A stretch of DNA of 64,000 nt from Grammothele lineata (GCA_002150815.3 NDFF03000161.1:1-64000), one strand, 5' to 3'; counted from the first letter of the stretch, positions 24,268-36,318 are shown. A program made the numbers and translations. Notes: a model not told the origin generated them from the letters alone.

Positions 24268-25532
24268 ATGAAGACCATCTCTGCTGTATTTGCTTTCACT
24301 TTGGTTGCTAGCGCGGCAGCGCGTACCGTCACGGTTGTGAACAACTGCCCCTACACGATTTGGTGAGGACCGATGTTTTACACACACCCCGAGTTGTTAC
24401 TGATAGTAACTATTCTTCTCAGGCCTGCTGTACGTCTTAGGCTCTAGCCCTTCAACACAATATCAGCTTACCTTCTACTACTAGCTCTTCACCGACCCGA
24501 GCAGCCCCTCAAAGCCGAGCCAGGCCACCGGCTGGGTCCAGAACTCCAAGCAGAAGGTTTCCTTCTCAGTCCCCAACAACTGGAAGTCTGGCCGCATCTG
24601 GGTATGCAGTATTTTTCCGGTTTCTCCCGGGATCTCGGACTCATCACTTGTTTCATTTAGGGCCGTCGTAACTGCGACTTCAGCCAGAACCCCGGGCCCA
24701 ACTCTTGCCTCGACGGAGGCTGCAAGGGCGGTCTTGAGTGCGAGGCCGGTGACGGCACCGTAAGCTATCTCGTCGCAATTCCAGCGGGTGAAATATCTGA
24801 CCAGTCCTTCTCGTTGTGGCACAGGGTGTCCCGCCAGCGACGCTCGCCGAGTTCACCCTCCAAGGCGATGGTAACCAGGACTTCTACGACGGTGCGTCCC
24901 TCTTCTTCATCTCGCCTCCCGCTTCACACTGATTGATCTACTTTTTCTAGTGTCTATCGTGGACGGCTTCAACATTCCCATGAAGATCGACAACAACCAG
25001 GGTTGCGGCGTGCCGAGCTGCCCTGTCGATGTGAACCCTACCTGTCCGTGTCGTCCCCACATTCCCTTGACCTCTTCAAAGTCTTTTTGACACGACGACT
25101 TTGCCACAGGTCCGAGCGACCTCAAGGGTCCGACGGACCCCTCTGGCAAGGTCGTTGGCTGCAACAGCGCCTGCAACGCTGAGAAAGGCGATCACAGTAA
25201 GTTGATTGTGAAACGTTCACGACGTCTCCGATTCTGATGACACGCCGACCGCGCCTCTCCTCACCAGGTAACAGCCCCAACTGCTGCACCGGCAGCCACA
25301 ACACCGCGGCGACTTGCCCGCCCTCTGGAGTGAACCGCTACAGCTTCTTCAGTGCGTATTCTTCAGCCGCTTTGCCGGCACTCGAGACGCTGACGAAGGT
25401 CACTCCGGCGATGTCTTCGCAGAGAACGCTTGCCCGCACGCGTACGTGTACGCGTACGACGAGAAAAGCGGCGCGCTCTTCACGTGCCCTTCCAGCAAGA
25501 ACGCCGACTACACGGTCACCTTCTGCCCGTGA
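24268..25532 (+). CDS. Thaumatin-like protein 3
   Basis: Nine exons: 24268-24362, 24423-24429, 24485-24601, 24661-24759, 24825-24891, 24951-25043, 25110-25196, 25268-25351, 25423-25532; 252 residues. Signal peptide MKTISAVFAFTLVASAAA, then the thaumatin domain with all 16 cysteines. It forms a subgroup with TLP4: both have FTDPxSPSKP instead of FTDLNVG, GRRNCDF, GGCKGGLECEAGDG, GPTDPSGKVVGCNSAC and the ending FTCP/FQCP. Both also lack the intron at the TG/W junction, where the 117-nt exon replaces 50+70 nt. The 7-nt microexon (G CCT GCT) is kept. The predicted product is secreted. The subgroup differences lie on surface loops around the cleft, so ligand preference could differ from TLP1/2/5; this is inference. 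Confidence 0.93.
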
Positions 25533-27297
25533 ACGTGTACACCGACAGCGGACCACGAGTATATGGATACGGCGAACGGGAAGAAGCGAGTGGAACTATC
25601 GGTCATGGAGTGAGAATGTGTCAGCTTGGAGTTGATAATTGGGTAGTTCCCAGTGACCTATAGCACCCTACACTGTCTATTCCTTCTCGCGAGGCTAAGA
25701 TAGTGTACACTCTACACTGGTAGTACAATCACGGAATGCGATATTTCTTGCCTTTGGCAGTCTCGTATCAAACGGTTTTGGCCATTCTCATTCTTAGATC
25801 GTATGGAGTTCAAGTTGCAGCTCGGGTGTATCAAGCCTCTCCGACAATAAGCAGTGCGTTTCACTGTGGCAAACCAGTCTCAGCCGGCGCATCGGAGCCG
25901 GGACGTTGCTTCGGGAACAAGTTGAGGACTAAGAACGGCAGATTCCGAGAACGGCCCGTTTGAGCGGCCCGAGGGCCGAGTCTTTGCTAGCTGGGTTGGC
26001 GCCCATACCCATAAACACGACCACCATCATGTCTCAGTGAAAGCTGCACCACCTGTGACGCGCAGGTGAACCAAATTCCTCACAATATCAGCACAGTTCA
26101 TGTAAAAGACTGCCTAGAATGCGCGATGGGCACTCAGGCTCTTCGCTCAGGTCATCGTCATCGATATACTAATCGCTCGCCGCTCGACGAACGATGGATT
26201 CGCAAAGTCCGCCAGTCCTAGTCAGCATTACTCCGGGCGTGGCGGGTGACGCCAAAGCAAGCGCCGCCAAGCATCTGTGGCGAGCAGTCAAACCCAAAAC
26301 ACTGCACGCGAACTGTTTGAATGTCAGGCGTGACAGCCTACTGATTTCTTCCTCGCGCCGTGAGTTCGTTCCGCTTGGAGCTTGATGCGTTTCTGACTGC
26401 TAACTCCAAACCGGGCACAGATTTATCATAATGTCGTCACATATGCTTCTTCGACAACTCGCTGATGAGCGACCACGCTCATAGCCTCGTGCCATAGTGT
26501 AGCTCACTTTCAAACCACACAGCCTAAAAGGAGTGTTGTGTTCTAGCCTCTCCACAAATACACAGCCACGAGCGGTCTCTTGCCCGCTGGGCTCCACCGG
26601 CCGTACCGGATCCGTCTCCTCGACAATCCCCGCCGGGGTCGGAATCAACTTGCAAGTGGAGTACGGTTCATCCCGTCCTCCATTGCGCGCCCGGCACGAC
26701 CTCCTACGAAGGCCCGAAATCCCGATGGAGAGCCCAGCCGAGTAGCAAAACGTCAGTGCTGGGCTAGCCTCAATTTATCACACCGCGCTCGTTTTGGCGT
26801 CGCGCAGCTCGCATAGCACGACACTGGGAAGGGCTCGTGCAGTGTTCGCTAGCATTGCGGGCCGCACCTCCGTTCGCGCTCTTGTCCATATAGGGAGTAT
26901 GCGGCGGGCTCGTGCGACCCGTTCGACGTCATACTCGCAACATTAGCCACAGCCAATTCTGTTGTGAACCTCCGAAGATTCACGGGGTAGTCGGAGAAAG
27001 CACTGTCTGGTGATTTCCGTGCCAGTAACCAACTCCAACGGCTTGTCTTAGGGTTGGCCATAGTGGGGTAGAACGTGAAGACCGGGCGACTCGCCCGTGA
27101 CTCAGACTCCCGAATGAGGTGTGTGCTATGTTTCTGCTGAAGACTGGCTAGGTCATGGTTGTACGCTAACAGCGTCTGTGCTCGCCCAGGATTCGCATAA
27201 AAGACCACAAGCTGCTCGATGGTGAACCCCAGTAGAATCCGTTCTCTCATCCACCCAACATCCCTAAACTCACTCAAACTCGAAGCCAGTTGCCAAT
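25533..27297. other. TLP3-TLP4 intergenic region
   Basis: About 1.77 kb, no gene. It aligns collinearly with the TLP2-TLP3 spacer: tccccgccg at 26627 (23593), ttcgctagc at 26845 (23813), cgacgtcat at 26924 (23885), offsets 3032-3039 bp. Confidence 0.6.
27196..27203 (+). promoter_or_regulatory. TATA-like box of TLP4
   Basis: cataaaag, 102 bp upstream of the TLP4 start codon. Confidence 0.6.
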
Positions 27298-28562
27298 ATG
27301 AAGACGATCTCTGCCGCTTTCGCCCTCACTTTTGTGGCTGGGGCTGCTGCTCGTACCTTCACGGTCGTGAACAACTGCCCGTACACTGTTTGGTGAGTGT
27401 CCATGTCGTTGCAATCTCTACCAACCCTTGCTAAGCGTTTCTCATCAATGCAGGCCTGCTGTATGCGCTTCTCACATTTTGTCTTTCAAACATTTGTTTA
27501 CGCCCTGATAGATCTTCACCGACCCCAAGAGCCCATCTAAGCCAGACCACGCCACGGGCTGGGTTCAGAACTCCAAGCAGAAAGTCTCCTTCTCCGTTCC
27601 CGATAACTGGAAATCTGGCCGCATCTGGGTAAGTCGACAGAACTCCCCACTTTCCTTCAAAGCACCCAGCTTAATTCCTTATGTCTAGGGTCGCCGTAAC
27701 TGCGACTTCAGCAAGAACCCTGGGCCTAACTCCTGCCTCGACGGAGGCTGCAAGGGAGGCCTTGAGTGTGAGGCCGGCGACGGAACCGTAAGCCTTCCAC
27801 TCGTCAGATTAAGGAGACTTTCCTAACCCGCCGTTTCCGCGATCGTCCAGGGCGTCCCGCCGGCAACCCTCGCCGAGTTCACCCTTCAAGGCGATGGCAA
27901 CCAGGACTTCTACGATGGTACATCCCTTTAGCCCTACACATCCCATATTCATTTCACGCTGATCCCGCCACCTCCTGTAGTCTCCATTGTAGACGGTTTC
28001 AACATCCCGATGAAGATTGACAACAACCAAGGATGCGGCGTGCCCAGCTGCCCTGTGGATCTGAACCCTAGCTGTAAGTTGTCTTAAGTCGTTTGTTGTT
28101 TTTTTTCGGCTAGGCGGCTCCTCTGACTTGCCCGTTCATCTAGGCCCCAACGACTTGAAAGGTCCGACGGACCCGTCTGGCAAGGTCGTTGGCTGCAACA
28201 GCGCTTGCGACGCGGAGAAGGGTGACCATAGTGAGCCTACTACGACACTCTGCGCAAACGCAAACTTGAAACTGATGACGCTTGCCTACGCGTTTCTCAC
28301 ATCAGGCAACAGCCCGAACTGCTGCACCGGCAGTCACAACACGGCAGCTACGTGCCCGCCCTCCGGCGTGAACCACTACGACTTCTTCAGTGCGTGTTTT
28401 TCTCAGCCTCGACTATTACATGGGGTGCTGACAGACCCTCCGCGATCGCTAGAGAAGGCCTGCCCGCATTCGTACGTGTACGCGTACGACGAGAAGAGCG
28501 GCGCGCTCTTCCAGTGTCCTTCCGGCAAAAACGCCGACTACACGATCACCTTCTGCCCGTGA
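27298..28562 (+). CDS. Thaumatin-like protein 4
   Basis: Nine exons: 27298-27392, 27454-27460, 27512-27628, 27689-27787, 27851-27917, 27981-28073, 28144-28230, 28306-28389, 28453-28562; 252 residues. It is the closest paralogue of TLP3. It shares the same intron loss, the same exon lengths throughout, and near-identical stretches such as GWVQNSKQKVSFSVP and CPHSYVYAYDEKSG. Signal peptide MKTISAAFALTFVAGAAA, thaumatin domain with 16 cysteines. Likely secreted into the medium or wall. The upstream 1.7 kb also resembles that of TLP3, so the pair probably arose by the most recent duplication of the whole unit. Confidence 0.93.
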
Positions 28563-30292
28563 ATGCGTGCATCGTGTGTGCGAGCATGCGGACCCATCGA
28601 CCGGCGACGAAGCGATCGAATGGATATGATGATAGTGATGACCGATGTTCTCCATAACACCATCTTACGGCTCTCTGTTCCCAGCAGGGTTGAGAGGGCG
28701 TACAATTATGGAATACCAATTTTATGCTTACCGGTGAATGTAATGAGTTTGCGAGCGCGTGCAAGGTACGCGTAAAGAGGCGTAGGCACGCCGCCCCTTG
28801 CTGCCTTGAGCGCTCCGGACAAGACCCAAGCCGGTGGCGCGGGCGATCGCAGGCTCGGTTGCGAGCGTGGGAAGCGATCGCTGCGGCGCCGGAGCCTGAA
28901 CAAGTCGACCAACTTGTTGCTCTTCGATCCCATAACAACTCGTCTACTCACCGCCATCATCAAACAACCATCTCGTTGCGTGAAGGCTAGAGCCTAGCTC
29001 TGCACCGCGTGTGGATTCGCCGCCACTCGACAACGCCACGGTCGCCTGACGTCTCTGCCACATGCAATCGCCCCACTACCCAAGCCACGACGATCGCTAG
29101 CTGCATGGTCCTCGCAGGAGTCGCTGTTGCTAGTGGCCACTGAGTACTCCGTATCGAACTCCAGACGCCGAATCTCCTCTGCATATCCTGGGCGAGACTT
29201 CGGCGCGGCCTCCCGACGTCTGGGAAACGGCCGACAGAGGCTTGCAGCAGGCCACAAGAGACCTCATCGCACTTGCTCCACTCTTCCATACATGTGAGTT
29301 GCCGCACTTCTATCAGCTGATTTCAGTGTTATGCTCAGTGCGCAGACCTTCAAACTGCGCTGTCCGCCGTGATTTGCCTTCTCCGGCTCAGCCGTCGAGA
29401 ATATTTGTTTGCAGAGATGCATTACTAACTTTTGAATAATTTAGAGTCCAGAAGGCTTTCCGCCCATCAAGCAAACCCGCCTATTTTATCATTCAATTCT
29501 CTGGATGGCGCCGTATGACCTAGGAAAGCGGACACGCACGCCCACAAGACTTCGCGCTATATCCAATGGATATCCTTCCTTGATACCCCACCTACTACAT
29601 CATGCACGAATGTCGCCTCCGGGACTTCAAGATGCTCCGATGATCCCACCACCACCAGCGCTGCTATTAGGACATGGCCAGCTCACGCGCTCTTCGGAAG
29701 AATTACCGAGGCATTGCGCAGCCGAGAAGACAGCATTGCACGTGCGTCGTGCGGAGACACGGATAATCGCAGTAGGCTTCGCCGATCGAGCCCACGCGGG
29801 ACGGGTGCTCGGCCTCTCCCTCAGTCCGTGAGGAGCCCAGCTCTGTCTCGCCACCAATGACCGCACCTGTATCTCCCCCGCATCTTCCCAGCGTAACAAC
29901 CCTGCGCACCCTCCTATGCCCACGAGACGTCATCGCCGTCAGCTGGAGCGGCGCGCGACACTTCCATCCGCCGAGTCGGCGGCGGCATATGCAGAATGCG
30001 CAGGCGGATCATGCGACGGAGGAGCGGCGGCGTCCATTCCCAAGCCATCTTTGTATCATCGCTAAGGTGGTGTGGAAGGTGATGCGCGATGAGGACGACG
30101 TGTGGTCTGGCGACGTCTCTGCGCGCTGCGAGCTGTGCGTAGGAGAGGCGCGTGGCCAAGCAACGTCTTACCACCTACTGGGGGAACGCCGCTCGTCGGC
30201 GTACAAAAGGAGGTCGAGTTTAGGGTCAGACTCCAACGGACTCTTGCAGTTCTCCTACCGCTTTCAGCACCACTCTCAGCTCGGACGACACT
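28563..30292. other. TLP4-TLP5 intergenic region
   Basis: About 1.73 kb. No supportable gene; the open frames overlap on both strands. The right end carries the TLP5 promoter. Confidence 0.55.
30202..30209 (+). promoter_or_regulatory. TATA-like box of TLP5
   Basis: tacaaaag, 91 bp upstream of the TLP5 start codon, identical to the TLP2 octamer. Confidence 0.6.
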
Positions 30293-31565
30293 ATGAAGAC
30301 CTTCGCCAGCGCTGTTGCCCTGACTTTCGCTACTAGTGTGGCTGCGCGGACATTCACCGTCACCAACAAATGCTCGTTCACTATCTGGTACGTTCTTAGA
30401 GTATTTCTGTCTTGGTCCCGAGCTCATGATCGTACCTGTCCAGGCCCGCTGTACGTCTTCCTCGCTGCGCACGCCCGCATATAGCAACCTCTGATACTTC
30501 TTTAGCTCTTCACTGACCTCAACGTAGGCTCAGCGGTGCCCGACCAAGCCACCGGGTAGGTTCTTACCATCCCATAGTTATTCTCGGTGATTAACATTTG
30601 CTCTCTGCGTAGTTGGGAACAGGATGCCGGTCAGACAGTCACTTTCTCTGTACCCGACAACTGGAAAGCTGGCCGTATCTGGGTGAGTCCGTCAGGTCGA
30701 TCCGCCTATCTGGATCTTCGGCTCACGAAGTCTTTCCAGGGCCGCCGCAACTGCGACTTCAGCACCAACCCTGGCCCGAACTCTTGCCTCGACGGTGGTT
30801 GCAATGGCGGGCTCGAATGCGATCCGCATACAGGCACGGTACGTTGGATCTTCCGATCTTATGCTTGAGATCCTGCTGACGATTTATGTTACTTAGGGTG
30901 TCCCTCCCGTGACTGTCGCCGAGTTCACCTTCCAGGGTGATGGAAACCAGGACTTCTACGATGGTATGTAGGGTCCACTATCACAACCCCTTGATTTAGC
31001 ATACTCATGCGTCTTACAGTGTCCGTCGTGGATGGGTTCAACCTTCCAATGACGGTCGATAACAACCAAGGCTGCGGCGTCCCTAGCTGCCCTGTCGACC
31101 TCAACCCCAACTGTACGCTATATCACTTCTGAAACGTACCTTTACTCACTATGACTCTCACAGGCCCCACTGAGCTCATCGGTCCCAAGGATTCGAGTGG
31201 TAACATTGTCGGCTGCAAGAGTGCCTGCGCCGCCGGACTCGGCGACCCGAGTACGTCCTCTCTTCATTCTGCACTTCCACGCATCCCTCTGACAGCTGTA
31301 TACAGCGAACAACCCGAACTGCTGCACGGGCACCTTCAGCACCCCCGATCAGTGCCCGCCCTCTGGCGTCCAGGACTACGACTACTTCAGTGCGTGCCCC
31401 CGGTCTCATTCTCTTGAAGTCGATTCTGATACACATCGCTTCATACTATCAGAGAGCCAGTGCCCGAACGCGTACGCATACGCTTACGACGAGTCCAGCG
31501 GGACCGCGCTCTGGAAATGCGACTCAGGCCTCAACGCGGACTACACGATCACGTTCTGCCCGTGA
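30293..31565 (+). CDS. Thaumatin-like protein 5
   Basis: Ten exons: 30293-30387, 30444-30450, 30506-30555, 30613-30682, 30740-30838, 30897-30963, 31020-31112, 31164-31250, 31306-31389, 31453-31565; 254 residues. It has the complete intron set, as in TLP2. Signal peptide MKTFASAVALTFATSVAA, then TFTVTNKCSFTIW and a thaumatin domain with 16 cysteines. It mixes features of the two subgroups: FTDLNVG and DESSGTALW as in TLP1/2, but GRRNCDF and DNNQGCGVPSC as in TLP3/4. This could mark an intermediate lineage or gene conversion. Its TGTFSTPDQCPPSG loop is unique in the array. Last gene of the array; the next gene (F-box) is unrelated. Confidence 0.93.
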
Positions 31566-32775
31566 ACGTATCACTCGATGGGGAGGTTATTCGGTGGAAA
31601 GCAGAGCCTGGCCTCGATGAAGGAGTGTGTACGAAGAAATGCAGTGTCCTGCACTTAGGACGTTATACTCAATGATGTATACTCGACCTGCAATGTGACA
31701 TTTTTCATTATAAGAGATGTTGGGAGAGTGCGAAAGGGCCCCTAGTGAGGGTTTTCAGCGGCCTAGTCGGCCGCTACGATAGGTTCAAAGCGAGGTGATG
31801 TCGACAGTTGAGACGGCGTGATATACACCGTGCTAGTCAACGTCTTCACGCCCTATTACAAGGAGAGGCCGGTGACTGAACTTCAAACTTGTCGTATCGT
31901 CGAAGCTAACTATCAACGTGAACGTTCTCCTGCCTTTTTTTACCCTGAAATCATGAAGCGTGCAGCGAAATAACTGAAGTAGTAATTCTTACTTCGTCTA
32001 GCTGGGGCAAATGCATTCAGGACGCAACGAGCGCAAAGCTGGCTGTAAAGCCCCGGCAACCGAGTTCATGCAGACATCGGCGATCCCTATCGAGATGCAT
32101 TTCCGGCCTTGAACGCATAGAAGAAAAACTGCATATCATACACGGTAGGGATCACTCGTAATTGGCGAGATGAGACATCTATATGCGATCAACACAATCC
32201 ATGAACGATCGGGGGTAAGGAGAAAGGCAGAGTGACAGGGAACAATGGCCTGACCGGGTGTCTTCATGTCCTCTCTTCATGCAATGATGCAGACGACCAT
32301 GACGAAACGTACCACATGCAGCATTCCCGCCATACCCCTCTGCGCGAAGTTGTGAACTGAGAGCGTACCATGAAATTACATGTTATCCTCCCGTGGTGTA
32401 ACCCATCATACGAGAGACATTCAGTTGTAATTTGAGCAGTGAGTAGGAAATTTTGAAGCTCGTGGGTGTCGTTGAACCCTTTGCAGCCCACGCGCAAGTT
32501 TGCATTGGAGACACGAGCATTTGAGACGGAGGATTCTTTAAGTGTTTCTTCGAATGTTATGTGCGCCGAGATTGGTTTGTCTGATTAAGTGTTGTACAAA
32601 TCGGAAGCGAAGTCCGATGGCCGGCACTACGAGACTCGCAATCAGAGGAGACATGTAAGTGGTTGTAGTCTAAGTTACGAAAGGCCGTGGTGTATGTAAG
32701 CTTAAGGAGGAGCCGATGAAAGGCGCTTAGTCTGATTCTCGTGTTCTCCTTCCTCCTCTACCATATTGATTCTCA
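31566..32775. other. Intergenic after the TLP array
   Basis: 1.2 kb, AT-richer than the flanking genes, no supportable coding sequence. Confidence 0.55.
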
Positions 32776-34548
32776 ATGCCGGCGCACCGATTGCTGTATA
32801 ATCTCGACATTCTCCACGAGGTGTTCCTATATCTACGTCCCCCACAGGAAGACGATCTCTTCAGGGATGACTGGGATGGTGCCAAAGCTCTAGCTCAATG
32901 TACTCGCGTTTGTAAAACATTCCACGAACCCGCCGCACGCCACCTTTGGTCAAGGCTGCCATCGCCATACCCGTTCCTGGAGGTTCTTGGTCTCTCAGTC
33001 AGCTCCTGGGGCTGCATCTGTGGAAGTGATGGGTCCGAATTGAATGTAAGTAACGTCGGTGGTGAGGCTACTACCGTCGCGCTTTGTCTTTCGTTGAAGG
33101 AAATGGCACGGTTTCTTACTATTTTGTGGCATTTTGCATGATAGGAAGATGGCTGGTCTCTGGAACAAGAAGCATGGAAACGCTTCCAGTACTATGCTGC
33201 GTTTGTGCGTGTCATTGCCAGTGGGGTAGACTTGGATGGATTTGAGAGTGTATGGGACTTCTACGACTCGGACGGACCTGGTGGCGATATCATCTATCCA
33301 CAACCATTCTGGAACCAACTGGCACGCTACAGTCAAAACCAGCCACTCTTTCCAGCCATCCGGTATCTCGAGTGGAACATTGAGGAGCCAACTCACTGCG
33401 ATCTGCTGCATGTCGTTGCGCCAACCCTCCAACGCCTTCATCTCCGTTTCCACCCATATTCTAGGAGCGAAGCTGATACATGGTACAGCCCCTTGACCAA
33501 CTTATTCAGGCTACTCTCCCCACTGGTACCGGCACTCTCTCATCTGGTCATCTCGGACGTCGGTGAGCCGATGGAGAATCCCCCGTGGAATCTGGTCGGT
33601 TTTAAATCCTGCCGTGTGCTCGACCTCGCGCACGTCAATCCCTCATCCCCGATCCCCATCGATGTTCTTTGGCAGCAACAGTTTGAGAAGATGCCCAACC
33701 TCGAGAGGTTACGGCTTGCGCTCGTCGAGGGCAACGACCCCCGTCTGTTCAAGCCAATCTATCTCCCGAACCTCCATACGCTTACCATTGTCGACGTGTC
33801 GGGTACACCGTTCGCATACACGACGTTCTCTGCCCCTGCCGTCCGCGTCTTGTCCGTCTATCATCACAAAAAATATGACGTCGATCTCCCCGGTCTCACC
33901 ATCGTCTGTGCTGCACTCGCACAGACCTTCCCCGCGATTACGTACCTCTTCATGGACTTCTCTATTATAGTACCAACGGTGACCCATCTCGAAGTGCGAA
34001 TCGTGGAACACATCGCGCCGTTGTTCAATATCAAAAGTATCCTGAAGCTGACACTCCGGATGTCCGGCACAGTACTCACCCTCTCGGGGCCTGATGTGTG
34101 CACTCTCGTTGAAGCCTGGCCTGGTTTGACGGACTTGTCCATCGGGCAGGGTGACCAGGGTGATCTACCCGGCATTCTTACATTGCGCACAATTGCAGAG
34201 ACCGCACGTGGGATGCGCAACCTCGACCTTAGTCCTTTGAGGGTCACATCCGAGGACCTCGACAGTGTACTCAACCATCTCGCCATTGGGTCCGGGCGTG
34301 AAGAGGGGCTAGCGCAGAAGCCGCGCTTGCCGCCTTGTTGCCCGGATCTAGAAGTGCTAGGAGTAGACTCGCTCAAAGGTGATCTTGGGGGGCGCCTGCA
34401 CGACTTCCTTTCCCTTCTGAACAAGTGGTTCCCCCGTCTGGACGTCAAGCGATCTAAGACGGCCAGCTACTCGTATTTCCAGAGTGGATGGGAGGCGCTA
34501 CTTTCAGAGCTCAACGCGTTTCGGATCGCTTCGGAATCAACGGATTGA
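32776..34548 (+). CDS. F-box protein with LRR-like region
   Basis: Two exons, 32776-33045 and 33145-34548, joined in phase 0; 557 residues. Residues about 5-55 form an F-box (LLYNLDILHEVFLYL, then LAQCTRVCKTFHEPAARHLW), the Skp1-binding module of SCF ubiquitin ligases. The rest consists of leucine-rich segments at roughly 25-35 residue spacing (for example LFRLLSPLVPALSHLVIS, MPNLERLRLA, NLHTLTIVDV, MRNLDLSPLRV), like the degenerate LRR arrays of the very large agaricomycete F-box families. The likely role is recruitment of an unknown protein for ubiquitination; no target can be inferred. The first ATG after the leader opens directly into the F-box. Confidence 0.85.
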
Positions 34549-35448
34549 GGCTACCACTTACGTATTTACCTTTCAATGTCAGTATGGTTTCGTATATTCC
34601 CACATTACTACGTGTTACGCCATTGGACCACACTTACATCTTCCCAGATAATCTCATTGGAACTTGTGTACCGTTAGGGCATAGCACTCTCGAATCCATG
34701 ACGTTCATCAGTAAATTGGGCTGCTCACACCTTCTAAGCCAAAGTACGTTCGATGGTTGAAGACTAACCGAATTGTCCCTTCTGCCTTACATCTTAGACG
34801 TCTTCTGCCCTTCCATCTTGTTGTGCCACCGCCAGTGAAGCGCCCAAAATGAAGTTGCGGATGCAATGTCGAATATAACACCATCGTCACAAAGACGTTT
34901 CATGACACTTCACAGCAGGAGACTTGAATCTGTGCAGATCTATCACGAAGGGTACCTGCCAAGTTTTGCGTACGTGTGACTCGTTCTTATTTTATGCGGC
35001 CCTTTAATGTATCCCCTGCTTTCCCCCACAGTGCCTGTCTCCAGCAACGGCGCCATTGAAGAGTATCGATGTAGGCCAGCAGAGCCTGCAGTGACAGGCG
35101 CTACGTTTAGCAGGTAACATGTACCGCCTGCTGATAGGCTCATCATAATTGTCCTTCGACACACTAAAAGGGGTCAGCATGCGCGTTCCATATGACAGCT
35201 TCCTGCGCACAATCACAGCGCACCGATGGGCGCGCGCGAATGTGAGAACGAGCTGTACAGGCCTACGAGGAGAGTACAAAACCGAACCCAAGACACAGAT
35301 ATCCAGCGTTCCCTCTTTTCCTTCTCATTTCACCCTCTTCGCTACTCTTCCAGCCAGGCGCTGTTCTCGCTCTTTCTTCGTCGCCTCGCTTTCAGTTCTC
35401 ATCCCTACCTTTCGACCCTTTCCCAGCCACCGACCTTTTCCCGTCAAC
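34549..35448. other. Intergenic
   Basis: 900 bp. The right 150 bp before the next start is strongly pyrimidine-rich, as in highly expressed fungal leaders. A TATA-like gtacaaaac lies near 35272. No gene seen. Confidence 0.55.
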
Positions 35449-36318
35449 ATGCAGTTCAAGACCGTTCTCGCTTCCCTCATTCTCCCCCTCCTTGTGGTTG
35501 CTGCCCCCCACTCGGTCGAGAAGCGCGAAGGTAATGGATCGGTTCATCGAAAATATTCTTTGTTCTTACCATTGCTGTATAGATACGACTACTGCGAACG
35601 AGGCGCAGTTCGAGTCTATGCTCCAGTCAGCTATGGCGACGAGTAAGTGCACCCTTGCCATGACGCTGGCCGTCCCCGCTCACATAGACATTTTATTTAC
35701 CTACTGCTGCAGAGGCTACCCGTGGGTACACCTTCCAAGGCCTTGCCCGTGATGATTGTAGTTGCTAATGTTAAAGCCATCGCAGAGACTATGACGCTGA
35801 ACGTTGTCGTTCCCGTCGTCATCCCGCCGATGCCCCAGGTCCAGGACATTGGCAACGCGCTTGCGAAGGGTATGGATGAGTTCGCGTTGAACGTCGAGAA
35901 CAAGATGCTCCCCACTGGCGTCTCCGCATTCACTGCTGGTGCGTTCTCTCCGCCGCGCGTCTCTCAAGACCGTAATACTAACACCGACCATCCTGTGCAG
36001 TCGTAGACGCGACACCCTTCCTCGCCCTCTCGGCGAGCGGCGAGGTCGTCACGCTCGCACCCGTAGGCGCGACCGCCTCCATCTCTACACAGATCGCAGG
36101 CGCAACCTTCTTCGCTGCGGTGCCGTGAGTGCCTCCTTGATCCGAGCTGTGCCATCCTGCTGTGCACCGTGACAGGTAACTGACACTAGTGGCTCTGCAA
36201 CCTTTCTTTCTATTCCAGGAACGCCGCCGCCTCCGCGCTCTCCTTCTCGCGTCCGCTGGTGGCGGGTGTTATCGGCGCACTCGGGGTCGTCGCAGGTGGT
36301 GCGATGATGGTGTTGTAG
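35449..36318 (+). CDS. Small secreted, probably GPI-anchored protein of unknown function
   Basis: Six exons: 35449-35530, 35583-35642, 35713-35721, 35786-35938, 36001-36124, 36219-36318; 175 residues. An N-terminal signal peptide (MQFKTVLASLILPLLVVAA) is followed by a possible Kex2 site (EKR). The C-terminus (LVAGVIGALGVVAGGAMMVL) is a hydrophobic tail after a small-residue stretch, the layout of a GPI-anchor signal. The middle contains TMTLNVVVPVVIPPMPQVQDIG. No cysteines are evident in the mature part, unlike hydrophobins. Exon 3 is a predicted 9-nt microexon flanked by introns of 70 and 64 bp. Skipping it also keeps frame but would need a 143-bp intron, so inclusion is likely but unproven. 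I do not recognise the family. Confidence 0.72.

Noticed and set aside
33864..34448. 194-codon minus-strand frame in the F-box gene
   Set aside because: Antisense shadow of the LRR-like exon, no domain or splice structure.
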